Below, in pieces: positions 18,946 through 26,077 of a DNA stretch of 33,807 bases. Numbering within the stretch: position 1 is the first letter of the stretch; the number at the start of each line of letters is the position of its first letter. The translations under genes and the position numbers were made by a program. Below the pieces are notes generated by a model that saw nothing but the letters and a program-made list of their open reading frames with translations, searched no databases and was not told where the DNA came from. This stretch comes from an uncultured Chlorobiaceae bacterium (GTDB lineage Bacteria; Bacteroidota; Chlorobiia; Chlorobiales; Chlorobiaceae). The DNA lies in NCBI GenBank assembly GCA_903824295.1, contig CAIJWE010000114.1:1-33807 (forward strand), written 5' to 3'.

Positions 18946-19764
18946 ATGAACTACTCCAACCAGCCATACAGCCCCGGCGGCTTTCAGTTTATACCTCCGG
19001 CAATTAAAACCATCATCATCGCCAATGTTGCGGTTTTTTTACTGCAATTCTTTACCCCATTCGGCGCAATCATTCAAGGGCTTGGTGCACTCTGGCCTGT
19101 CGGCTCCGAAAACTTCCGGCTCTGGCAGCCTGTGACCTACATGTTTCTGCATGGCAGCGGTACCCATCTCTTTTTCAACATGTTCGCACTCTGGATGTTC
19201 GGAGCTGAAATAGAAAACCAGTGGGGCACAAGGCAATTCAACATCTACTATTTTACCTGCGGTATCGGTGCTGCAATCATCAACCTGCTTGCCACCATAG
19301 GCGACCCCTACCCAACCGTCGGCGCTTCCGGCGCCATTTACGGTGTCCTGCTCGCCTTCGGTATGATGTTCCCCAACCGCTACATCTTTCTCTATTTCCT
19401 CTTTCCCGTCAAGGCAAAATATTTTATTGCCGGCTATGCCCTTATTGAGTTTATCTCCGGTTTCGGCAGCCGGGCCATGGGAAGCGGTAGCAACATCGCC
19501 CATTTCGCCCACCTCGGCGGCATGTTGATCGGCTTTATCTTTATCACCATCAAACGGGCAGAGTGGTCGTTTTCCGGGCTCTTCAGCAAATTCCGTCTAT
19601 CTGGAAAAAAGAAAAGCGGTCCGCGACTCCATACACAAAACAGGGTGGCGCCAACGGTTTCCGAAGCCGAAATCAACGCCATACTCGACAAGATTTCCGA
19701 GCGTGGTTATGGATCACTGACTGCAGAAGAGCGCCGGAAACTGCTCAAGGCTGGCGGAAAATAG
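18946..19764 (+). CDS. Rhomboid-family intramembrane serine protease
   Basis: Six or more hydrophobic segments are present in 272 aa. The catalytic serine lies in TVGASGAIYG (Ser128), and the histidine in SNIAHFAHLGG (His189). HGSGTHLFFNMFALWMFG is the conserved loop/TM2 histidine-asparagine motif, and the WGTRQF segment is also typical. The C-terminal ~60 residues (SEAEINAILDKISERGYGSL, then ERRKLLKAGGK) form a soluble tail seen in many rhomboids of this group. The TTG at 18943 is in frame, but the ATG at 18946 is the better start. Confidence 0.93.
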   Translation: MNYSNQPYSPGGFQFIPPAIKTIIIANVAVFLLQFFTPFGAIIQGLGALWPVGSENFRLWQPVTYMFLHGSGTHLFFNMFALWMFGAEIENQWGTRQFNIYYFTCGIGAAIINLLATIGDPYPTVGASGAIYGVLLAFGMMFPNRYIFLYFLFPVKAKYFIAGYALIEFISGFGSRAMGSGSNIAHFAHLGGMLIGFIFITIKRAEWSFSGLFSKFRLSGKKKSGPRLHTQNRVAPTVSEAEINAILDKISERGYGSLTAEERRKLLKAGGK

Positions 19765-19803
19765 TGGCGGAACCGGGAACTATACCCAAGCGAGGGAACG
19801 AAG

Positions 19804-20226
19804 ATGAAAAGAACATTGGATAAAGCTACACACAACGCAGAATCGATCATCAGCAACTCCCGGAAGAGAGGCAAACTTCTCGATACCGCAACGAGAATTG
19901 CCTCATCCGGAAAATACGCCCTGCAGTTTTCCGCCATAAAAGAAAAAATAAGCCCGCTCATACGCATGGTACGCTGCACGGTCAGCAAGGAGTACCTCGA
20001 TACTCCCTGGCAGACCGTTGTATCCATTACCGCCGCCCTCATCTATTTTGTATCTCCGTTTGATGCCATTGCCGATTTCCTCCCGCTCATCGGCTTTGTC
20101 GACGACGCCGCCGTCATCTCGGTGGTTTTTGCCTCAATCAGCAAGGATGTTGAAAAATTCATCACATGGGAAGCGACAAAATCACCATCTGACGCGGTGT
20201 TAATCAGCTCTGCAAAGCCTGAGTAA
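19804..20226 (+). CDS. DUF1232 (YkvA-type) membrane-associated protein
   Basis: The DUF1232 signature is clear at residues ~75-110: LIYFVSPFDAIADFLPLIG followed by FVDDAAVISVVFASI. The preceding region is helical and polar. Function of this family is not established. GAGGGAA lies 6 bases before the ATG. The gene follows the rhomboid gene by 39 bp and is probably co-transcribed. It converges on the rRNA methyltransferase, sharing 23 bases at the 3' ends. Confidence 0.85.
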   Translation: MKRTLDKATHNAESIISNSRKRGKLLDTATRIASSGKYALQFSAIKEKISPLIRMVRCTVSKEYLDTPWQTVVSITAALIYFVSPFDAIADFLPLIGFVDDAAVISVVFASISKDVEKFITWEATKSPSDAVLISSAKPE

Positions 20227-21667
20227 CCGGCACAGAATCGTCTCTCTCAAAACAGGCAACACTCTCGATATGGCTGGTATGCGGGAACATGTCAACCGGC
20301 TGCACGGACAGAAGCTTGTAACCCTGGATGCAGATCTCCTTGCCGTCACGGGCAAGACTTGCCGGATTGCAACTGACATAGATAATTCTCCTCGGCTTGA
20401 GCTGAAGCATGGTGGAGAGCGCCTTAGGGTGCATACCTGCACGCGGAGGATCGGTGATAATCACACCCGGAGCATCATAGCTTGCAAGCTTATCGTGCAT
20501 GGCATGAAAATCCTTGAGATCAACCTGGAAAAAAGCCGCGTTGTCAATCCCGTTAAAGGCCGCATTGGAACGAGCATCACTGATAGAACTCTCAACCACC
20601 TCAAGGCCCACAACCTGACAGCAATGCTTTGCCATATAAAGGGTGATCGTTCCCGTGCCGCAATAGAGATCATAAACCGTATCCTCCGGCCTCAGCCCGG
20701 CAACCTCCAGAATGCTATGGTAGAGCACCTCCGCCTGTGAAGAGTTTGTCTGAAAAAACGAGTTCGCCGATATCCTGAAATCAAGGCCACCCAAACGCTC
20801 GGTAATATATCCCGTGCCGCTGAGCGTAAACTCCTTTTCGCCGGTAGCAACCGTATTCTTCCGCTCAGTCACATTGTTGACCACCGTCATTTTCTGACCA
20901 GGCATACCTGATTCAAGATGCATCCGGTACCGCTCCATCAGCGCTTCGTCATACCATGAGGTAACAAGATTAACCATAACCTCCTCGCGGTTTTCACTGA
21001 ACCGCACCACCAGATTGCGCAAAAAACCGGTATGAGCCTTGGCGCCGTAGGGAGCAAGAGCGTTGTCGAGCGCAAACTGGCGGGTCAGGGCGAGCACCCT
21101 GTTCATCGACTCCTTTGCCAGATAGCAGTAGTCGATATCGATCACCTTCTCAAAATTGCCGGGAGTATGAAAGCCGAGCGCAAACCCCTTGGGACGCTCG
21201 AGCTCTTCAAGCGAAAGCTCCTCCGGCAGCAGGTAGCGCATGTTTGAACACGAAAATTCAATCTTGTTCCGGTAATGAACAGGATCGTGAGAAGCAAGAG
21301 CCGCCATGACCGGAGGAGCCACAAAATCTCCGAGATGCTCCAGGGCATCCTTCACCTTTTTCTGCTTGTATAAAAGCTGTGCATCATAACGGATGTGCAT
21401 CAGCTTGCACCCCCCGCAAACACCAAAATAGGAGCACACCGGCTCCGTCCTGTCGGGCGACGCCTCCAGCACTTCAACAGCAATAGCCTCAATGTAGCGC
21501 TGCTTCACTTTTTTTATTTTGGCCGACACCCGGTCACCAATCGCAAGCATACCGCTCACCATCACCGCCATACCATTATCCAGCCGCCCGAAACACTGCT
21601 CTTTCTCCGCCAGATCAGTGACCGTAAGCTCAATACTATCCCCTTTTCTTAAAATCTCTTCTGCCAT
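20204..21667 (-). CDS. rlmD: RlmD/RumA-type 23S rRNA (uracil-C5)-methyltransferase
   Basis: The product has an N-terminal TRAM domain (to about residue 68), an iron-sulfur cysteine set Cys78-X5-Cys84-X2-Cys87 with a later Cys in DYCYL, and a SAM-dependent methyltransferase domain (YDLYCGTGTITLYMA). TDPPRAGMHPKAL and the nucleophile Cys433 in VSCNPASLARD complete it. This is the RumA/RlmD architecture, which makes m5U in 23S rRNA. The exact uridine in this phylum is not certain, because RlmCD-like enzymes share the layout. Length is 487 aa. Confidence 0.92.
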   Translation of the reverse strand: MAEEILRKGDSIELTVTDLAEKEQCFGRLDNGMAVMVSGMLAIGDRVSAKIKKVKQRYIEAIAVEVLEASPDRTEPVCSYFGVCGGCKLMHIRYDAQLLYKQKKVKDALEHLGDFVAPPVMAALASHDPVHYRNKIEFSCSNMRYLLPEELSLEELERPKGFALGFHTPGNFEKVIDIDYCYLAKESMNRVLALTRQFALDNALAPYGAKAHTGFLRNLVVRFSENREEVMVNLVTSWYDEALMERYRMHLESGMPGQKMTVVNNVTERKNTVATGEKEFTLSGTGYITERLGGLDFRISANSFFQTNSSQAEVLYHSILEVAGLRPEDTVYDLYCGTGTITLYMAKHCCQVVGLEVVESSISDARSNAAFNGIDNAAFFQVDLKDFHAMHDKLASYDAPGVIITDPPRAGMHPKALSTMLQLKPRRIIYVSCNPASLARDGKEICIQGYKLLSVQPVDMFPHTSHIESVACFERDDSVPVTQALQS

Positions 21668-21878
21668 GACAATCTTTTTATACCTTATAAAATCAATACG
21701 TTACAGCCACTCGGCCACAAGAGAGTCATTATCAAACATCAAAAAAAATCGCTGTTACTTGACTCTGTCCGTTTCCCCGTAACATATTTATGGAGAATAC
21801 GGGTAAAAAGTGTTTGACAGGGTATCCCTTCTTCCAGAGCCTTGGTCTTCGGTATGAATGGACTGACATCAGGATTGC

Positions 21879-22202
21879 TTATGCAAATCCAAGCCACACT
21901 GCGAGCGCCCGGTTAACGGCAAGCATCAAGGCATCATCAAGTCTTCCGAAAGTCGGTCCAATTTTGTCACGCGGGACGGTCTGAACCTTGTCAACCATTA
22001 CCTGTGATCTTTTTTTCAGATTGTTACCCTCTGTCGGCTCAATCATAATCCTGAATAACGGGACTGACCGCAATTCACTTGTCACCGGCAGAATGGTCAG
22101 CGAGGGGTGTTCAGAAAAAAAATCAGACTGAACAACAACTGCAGGGCGAGGCTTACCGTAATCACCCTGTAATGCAATGGTAACCAGATCACCTCTCTTC
22201 AT
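21879..22202 (-). CDS. MazF/PemK-family toxin (mRNA interferase)
   Basis: The 107-aa product begins MKRGDLVTIALQGDYGKPRPAVVVQSD-like (split: MKRGDLVTIALQ, then GKPRPAVVVQSD). This is the classical MazF/PemK N-terminus, and ILPVTSEL and KKRSQVMVDKVQTVPRDKIG are the second half of the fold. Family members are sequence-specific endoribonucleases of type II toxin-antitoxin systems. An upstream in-frame ATG at 22211 exists, but the start at 22202 overlaps the antitoxin stop as ATGA and gives the family N-terminus. The pair lies at the border of the mobile zone. Confidence 0.88.
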   Translation of the reverse strand: MKRGDLVTIALQGDYGKPRPAVVVQSDFFSEHPSLTILPVTSELRSVPLFRIMIEPTEGNNLKKRSQVMVDKVQTVPRDKIGPTFGRLDDALMLAVNRALAVWLGFA

Positions 22203-22420
22203 GCCTCCCAACCCTCGCGGTCCGCAGCTTCATCAAGAAAATCAAGCAGTTCCTTTTCATGCGAATCATTTTTGACCAGCAGAGACTGCCGCCTGCACTC
22301 CTCCGCAAAACCGGAGCGACGTGTATCGGGAACCCATATCTGTATCGGTCGCATCCCCTCCGTGCGTAATTTCGCCCTGTACTTATGCACCCGTTCAAGA
22401 ACTCCGCCCATGTGTCTCAT
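22199..22420 (-). CDS. MazE-family antitoxin
   Basis: The 73-aa product carries the antitoxin MazE pattern HKYRAKLRTEGMRPIQIWVP, DTRRSGFAEECRRQSLLV and an acidic C-terminus (LLDFLDEAADREGWEA) suited to toxin binding. The stop overlaps the toxin start by 4 bases. Two ATGs lie near the beginning (22420 and 22411). The inverted repeat at 22446-22476, about 25 bp upstream, is a plausible autoregulatory operator. Confidence 0.85.
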   Translation of the reverse strand: MRHMGGVLERVHKYRAKLRTEGMRPIQIWVPDTRRSGFAEECRRQSLLVKNDSHEKELLDFLDEAADREGWEA

Positions 22421-22445
22421 TGTTAATTCATAGCCTTACTTGTGA

Positions 22446-22476
22446 CATGTAACATACAAAACACAGGCGTTACATG
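22446..22476. promoter_or_regulatory. Inverted repeat upstream of the MazEF-like pair
   Basis: CATGTAAC and GTTACATG form a perfect 8-bp dyad separated by 15 bases, directly upstream of the antitoxin start. Type II antitoxins usually bind such dyads to repress their own operon. Operator function is inferred from position only. Confidence 0.5.
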
Positions 22477-22654
22477 CAACAAGATTTTCTGCAGGAACAC
22501 AGTCAATCAGAGTTCACAATAATAGTATCGCTGGCTGCTCAAAATCGTCTTATCGGTGTATGCCCACGAAATAGAAAAAATGGCACTCCAAGGGATGTCC
22601 CTTCCGTGCTGACAACAGCATCCAAAAAGCAATGCTCAAACAAGCGATTTTCGA

Positions 22655-22739
22655 TGTCTTATAAAACGGTCGTTTGATGAGACGCTGAAAAGGGGGGCGA
22701 AACACCCCTCTTTTTCGGGCTCTTTTTGTCTTATAAAAC
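22655..22739 (+). promoter_or_regulatory. Candidate resolvase (res) site and terminator-like hairpin
   Basis: TGTCTTATAAAAC occurs at 22655-22667 and again at 22727-22739. The first copy is the left half of an imperfect dyad ending at 22684 (inverse half CGTCTCATCAAAC, 10 of 13 matches). This looks like the TGTCxxATAA half-sites bound by Tn3-type resolvases, and it lies just upstream of a resolvase gene. Between the repeats, 22687-22716 holds a G-run/C-run hairpin flanked by A and T tracts that could terminate transcription in either direction. Apart from this and the MazE dyad, the 22421-22791 gap contains no gene that I can support. Confidence 0.45.
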
Positions 22740-22791
22740 CATATCGTAAATCCGTTAAAACTGGCGCTTTTTAAGATTAGCAAGGAACTTC

Positions 22792-23362
22792 ATGGAAGGA
22801 CGACTGATCGGTTATGCCAGGGTCTCAACTTCGGGTCAGGAACTGAACCTGCAGCTTGATGCTCTCAAACATGCTGGCTGTAAAAAGCAGCATATCTTTA
22901 CCGAGCAGATAAGCGGGTCGAAAGCTGAACGACCGGGACTTACCGAGTGCCTGAAAGAACTGAAAGAAGGTGACACGCTCATCATCTGGCGGCTGGACCG
23001 CCTTGGTCGCTCACTTCGGAACCTGATCGATATTGTCGAACAGTTGCAGAAAAGGGGAGTAGGCTTCTGCTCTATCAATGACGGCGGCCTTGATACCACT
23101 ACGGCATCCGGTGAGATGATTTTCAACATCTTCGGCACTCTTGCCCAATTTGAGCGCGGTCTGATTCAGGTGCTTACCCATGCAGGCCTGACGGCAGCCA
23201 AGGGCAAGAGGAAGAAAAGGTGGGAGACCGAAAATTTCGAAAGACGATCCGAAAGTGCAGATGGCCAAAAAAATGAGCAAGAATATGAACATCAGCATCG
23301 GCGAGATCTGTGACACGCTGAAGATTTCACGGGCGACTTATTACCGGTATTTAGGATTGTAG
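22792..23362 (+). pseudogene. Serine recombinase (resolvase/invertase family), frameshifted
   Basis: The catalytic domain is recognisable: LIGYARVSTSGQELNLQLDA with Ser12, then WRLDRLGRSLRNLID, and FNIFGTLAQFERGLIQ. After about base 23205 the frame breaks. The original frame runs to 23313 as nonsense. The +1 frame reads GRKGGRPKISKDDPKVQM and then a complete helix-turn-helix ending RATYYRYLGL, with its stop at 23360-23362. A one-base insertion near AAGGGCAAGAGGAAG explains this. FERGLIQVLTHAG also departs from the usual FER.L..ERT.AG. It is either a decayed gene or a sequencing/assembly error. Confidence 0.85.
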
Positions 23363-23449
23363 GGGGAGCTATTATTATACTTGCTAAGTACGATCTTGTT
23401 CGGGAGCACTTTCAACTTTCAAATAAAAGTCAAAGGTTATTACCAATGA

Positions 23450-23487
23450 GGGGTCGCTTCAGGAAACGGATTTTAAAGTACGTTAAG
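23450..23487 (+). repeat. Tn3-family terminal inverted repeat (38 bp, left end)
   Basis: It begins GGGGTCGCTTCAGGAAACGG and ends TACGTTAAG. This matches the Tn3/Tn21 repeat form, which starts GGGGTC and ends CACG(C/T)TAAG over 38 bp. The outer end (GGGG) faces left. The tnpR stop lies inside the repeat, as is common in this family. It resembles the repeats at 33204-33241 and 33513-33550. Confidence 0.85.
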
Positions 23488-24040
23488 GATTATTGGATGC
23501 CGGAATCCACCGGTAAAGCGTCGGAACAGATACCCCGAGATTTTTTGCCACATCCCGTGGTGGAATACCGTTAGCCAGCAGCTTTTTTGCTGAAAGAATT
23601 TTACTGTCCGTCATCAGGCGCTTGCGGCCACCCTTCCTGCCAAGTTGGCGGGCCATTTCCAATCCTGCACGAGTACGCTCAACCGTCAGTTCCCGCTCCA
23701 TTTCAGCGAGGCTTGCCATGACGTGAAAGAAAAAACGGCCTGATGGCGTACCGGTATCAATCGCATCGGTAATACTTTTGAACTGAACCCCTTGTTTCTG
23801 AAGTCCGGCGACCAAATCAACCAAGTGCTTTACGCTACGTCCAAGTCGATCAAGTTTCCAGACAACAAGCGTGTCTCCCGTCCGCATCAGTTCCAGTGCC
23901 TTGGTAAGTCCAGGGCGTTCGGCCCGTGTACCACTCACTTTATCCTCGAAGACCTTTTCACATCCAGCCTTGGTTAATGCCTCAATCTGATGATTAAGAT
24001 TTTGATCCTGTGTTGAAACCCTGGCATAACCGATCAGCAT
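23483..24040 (-). CDS. tnpR: Tn3-family resolvase TnpR
   Basis: TnpR is the serine recombinase that resolves cointegrates formed by Tn3-type transposition. The 185-aa product appears intact. It has the nucleophile Ser9 in LIGYARVSTQDQNLNHQ, DTLVVWKLDRLGRSVKHLVD, the ASLAEMERELTVERT segment, GRKGGRKRLM and a C-terminal helix-turn-helix (IPPRDVAKNLGVSVPTLYRW). It is transcribed away from the transposase fragment, and its C-terminus ends inside the terminal repeat. It may still be able to act in trans. Confidence 0.93.
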   Translation of the reverse strand: MLIGYARVSTQDQNLNHQIEALTKAGCEKVFEDKVSGTRAERPGLTKALELMRTGDTLVVWKLDRLGRSVKHLVDLVAGLQKQGVQFKSITDAIDTGTPSGRFFFHVMASLAEMERELTVERTRAGLEMARQLGRKGGRKRLMTDSKILSAKKLLANGIPPRDVAKNLGVSVPTLYRWIPASNNP

Positions 24041-24198
24041 CTCTTTCTCCGTTTATTTTCTCAATACTCATTTAAAATACGATATATTAAGAATCAATAT
24101 CAAGAACTATTTTCGAGAAGCCTAACTCCATTGTTTTTGATAGTTCGATTTTCCCTGACAAGTATTCTCAAAAAACCTCGTTTTTAAGAGGAGTATCA

Positions 24199-24665
24199 AT
24201 GCCACGTCGTTCAGTTATTTCAGCATCAGAACGCGACAGATTGCTGGTTATGCCGAATGCTGAAGATGAGTTGATCCGGCACTATACTTTCAATGATTCG
24301 GATCTGTCGATTATTTTTCAGCATCGGGGTGCTGAAAATCGCTTGGGGTTTGCCGTGCAACTCTGCTATATGCGTTATCATGGAATGATAATACCTCCAG
24401 ACGTTGAACCGTTCGCTCCACTGCTTCGTATTGTTGCAAAACAGCTTAAGGGAAAAATATGGCCGACGCGCTGAAACACGCAGAGATCATTTAATAGAAT
24501 TGCCATCATTTTTTGGCTTCAAGGCATTTACTAATAGGCATTTTTGCCCTTCTGTACAAGGGTTAGATAATTTGGCATGGCAAACCGATAAGGGTATTGT
24601 GCTTGGCTGAAAAACTTCTCGATAGTTTACGCCATCAGCATATCATTATTCCAGCGATAGATACT
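24199..24665 (+). pseudogene. tnpA: Tn3-family transposase TnpA, N-terminal part, frameshifted
   Basis: The start is good: AAGAGGAG precedes the ATG. The first frame gives ERDRLLVMPNAEDELIRHYT, then FQHRGAENRLGFAVQLCYMR and ends prematurely at 24474 after AKQLKGK. A second frame continues with EKYGRRAETRRDHLIELPSF and LAWQTDKGIVLG (to 24610). A third continues AEKLLDSLRHQHIIIPAID to about 24660. These are successive parts of the N-terminal (DUF4158) region of Tn3 transposases. At least two indels are therefore present before the break near 24660. Confidence 0.88.
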
Positions 24666-25010
24666 TCGGATTGATGTGACCGGTACATTATCCATGGTTA
24701 CCAGCCTTGAATCGCTGTCCATCCGATGATGATGTCGTACCGTCACCCCAGTTTTGTGCAAACGGATGCTGGAGTTGAGCATTGACCAGTTCAGCAAGAG
24801 CAGCGGAGTATGTTTCATCTCGAATGTGCCAAGCTTGCAACCAAGAGAGCTTTGAGTATGTCGTGCCCGGACAGCATTCAGCCATTTTCGTCAGACAGAG
24901 GTTTATCGCATCTGCCAGAATGGCTGTCAGAAGCAGTGAGGTATCTTTGGCCATATCGCCAATCTTGAGGTATGTAAACCGGCGGGAGCAGCCAGTTCAC
25001 GCATCAACTA
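24650..25010 (-). pseudogene. tnpA: Inverted internal fragment of the Tn3-family transposase
   Basis: On the minus strand the segment reads [20 protein letters not shown], then [40 protein letters not shown] and [17 protein letters not shown]. It continues after a frameshift to GHINPKY at the very end. These are conserved blocks from the central/catalytic half of Tn3 transposases. It faces the opposite way to the N-terminal fragment and abuts it at about 24660, so an inversion with deletion has occurred. Upstream codons to ~25010 also resemble the family in shifted frames. Confidence 0.88.
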
Positions 25011-25071
25011 TGTGTTTTTCTTGTAGACAATTTTTTGAAAAGAAAGAAGAAATTTTTAATATTGACAGTGT

Positions 25072-25077
25072 TATAAT
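25072..25077 (+). promoter_or_regulatory. Candidate -10 box of the peptide ORF
   Basis: TATAAT lies 30 bases before the ATG at 25107, preceded by an AT-rich stretch. A TTGACA sits at 25062-25067 but only 4 bases away, too close to be its -35 partner. If used, transcription would start near 25084 and exclude the in-frame TTG at 25077 as start codon. Confidence 0.4.
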
Positions 25078-25106
25078 TGCATGAAAAGAGTAAACTTCAT
25101 ATTCAA

Positions 25107-25301
25107 ATGGAAAGTATTAGTCAGAAGAAAGAACAGAAAAAATGGCACGCCCCATTAGTGATTACGTTAAAGAAAGCCACTCATGGAAAGGCACAGGTGC
25201 TTAGCCAATGCCGGGCATCATTACAGCAATCCACCACATCCAGTAATTATTACGGGTGGTGTACTGCCCATTATTACGGATGCTCTTATTGTTCTTCCTG
25301 A
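25107..25301 (+). CDS. Candidate RiPP precursor peptide (64 aa) for the downstream radical-SAM cassette
   Basis: No family is recognised. The first ~29 residues are leader-like: charged SQKKEQKK, then WHAPLVITLKKATHGKA. That aromatic-x2-Pro-x-hydrophobic pattern followed by T-x-G-K is like leaders bound by PqqD-type domains (for example the YxxPxL motif of lasso precursors). The rest is polar and rich in Cys (35, 52, 59, 62), Tyr, Gly and Trp, ending SSNYYGWCTAHYYGCSYCSS. A TATAAT box sits upstream; no strong ribosome site is seen. Caveat: a +1 frame open at 25183-25386 reads LANAGHHYSNPPHP and could be the original continuation if the gene has suffered a frameshift. Random ORF is not excluded. 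Confidence 0.4.
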   Translation: MESISQKKEQKKWHAPLVITLKKATHGKAQVLSQCRASLQQSTTSSNYYGWCTAHYYGCSYCSS

Positions 25302-25821
25302 TCAGGATAAATTATTAATAAATATTGAATTAACATTCAATCACGGTGTCATGGTCGCTTGTGTTTGCGTTTTTTTTTACGGGTAAGTCTGGAGAGACTT
25401 TACATCTAAAACTTAAGTTTTAGTAACTATTGTTCACCTGTATAAGGTTCTTCTTGTTTGAAAAAAGGAACGTCAAATGCGCGAGGTAAATTCGGCGTAT
25501 TTAGACTCTTTTTTTTGATGTATATCATGAAACAGTGTAAAACCAAACAAACGGTATGTACCATTGAGCCAAGGAAGTGGCAGAAGCGGGGGATTACGGT
25601 CGTGAAGGGGCGAGATGTTAAAAGGCAAGACGTCTGAAGAACGTGTCGGTATAGGGAGAACATGAGTACATCAGGCTAGACATATGGCGGATGCAATGGG
25701 AAAGCTTGGGGAAACCAGAACTGTACTGAATTCCAATGGTAAGGCCAGTGCGGCTCGTTATTAATGGTGAGTGGGCTAGTTATTGGCCATAAAGCCTGTT
25801 GAGAATTCGTATTCATTTTAA
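25302..25821 (+). other. 520-bp stretch without a supportable gene
   Basis: Short ORFs exist on both strands but none resembles a known protein or has a good start. The part at ~25555-25800 is purine-rich with many short G and A runs and several complementary short words (GGCC repeats at ~25750-25790, an AGACGTCT palindrome near 25630), followed directly by a terminator-like hairpin. It could be a structured RNA or the eroded remnant of a mobile intron; I could not match it to either. Confidence 0.3.
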
Positions 25822-25858
25822 GCCGTCAGTCAAGGGCTGGCGGCCTATATTTTTATTT
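25822..25858 (+). terminator. Intrinsic-terminator-like hairpin
   Basis: GCCGTCAG and CTGGCGGC form an 8-bp stem (one G-U pair) with a 7-base loop, followed by CTATATTTTTATTT. It lies between the candidate precursor and the maturation enzymes. It could end the upstream transcript or allow partial readthrough, giving more precursor than enzyme mRNA. Confidence 0.65.
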
Positions 25859-25860
25859 AG

Positions 25861-26061
25861 TTGGTTCGCATCAATAATGTTGAGGTGCTTCAAAATATAT
25901 ATACAGTATCTGTTGATGCTGGGTTTGGTTGTTACCAGATCTTCGAGACCGCTACGGAGCCAGTAGTGCAAGTTGGAGAATTACCGGTGGGCACTTTCTT
26001 TGATGCGCTGCAGGCTCACTGCTCAAGGTCGGAGCCACTGTACGTGGCATTTTATATCTAA
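25861..26061 (+). CDS. Unrecognised 66-aa ORF directly ahead of the first radical SAM gene
   Basis: It opens at a TTG right after an in-frame TAG (a GTG at codon 9 is an alternative), and there is no convincing ribosome site. The product is mildly acidic with two cysteines (DAGFGCYQIFE and QAHCSRSEPLYVAFYI) and has no leader/core look. It ends 16 bases before the radical SAM ATG, so it may be co-transcribed. It may be a small cassette protein, an alternative precursor, or the 3' remnant of a larger gene cut off by the rearranged region upstream. Confidence 0.35.
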   Translation: MVRINNVEVLQNIYTVSVDAGFGCYQIFETATEPVVQVGELPVGTFFDALQAHCSRSEPLYVAFYI

Positions 26062-26077
26062 CCTTCAGCACTTTATT

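Larger units (their letters stand above)
23450..25010. mobile_element. Remnant of a Tn3-family transposon
   Basis: A 38-bp Tn3-type terminal repeat (23450-23487) is followed by tnpR on the minus strand, a 158-bp divergent spacer where a res site would lie, and tnpA on the plus strand. The order IR-tnpR-res-tnpA is standard. tnpA is broken: its 5' part carries frameshifts and a small deletion, and an internal part is inverted. No opposite terminal repeat was found before the RiPP cassette. The element cannot encode its own transposase. Confidence 0.85.

Noticed and set aside
22550-22783. 77-aa minus-strand ORF upstream of the first resolvase
   Set aside because: It covers the res-like repeats and hairpin and has no homology.
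25062-25077. TTGACA and TATAAT as a complete promoter
   Set aside because: Only 4 bases separate them instead of about 17, so just the TATAAT was kept as a weak candidate.
24782-25084. Plus-strand ORF of 100 aa
   Set aside because: It is antisense to the clearly homologous, inverted Tn3 transposase fragment.
25427-25663. 78-aa minus-strand ORF
   Set aside because: No recognisable family, no start signal, and it lies opposite the purine-rich region; treated as chance.
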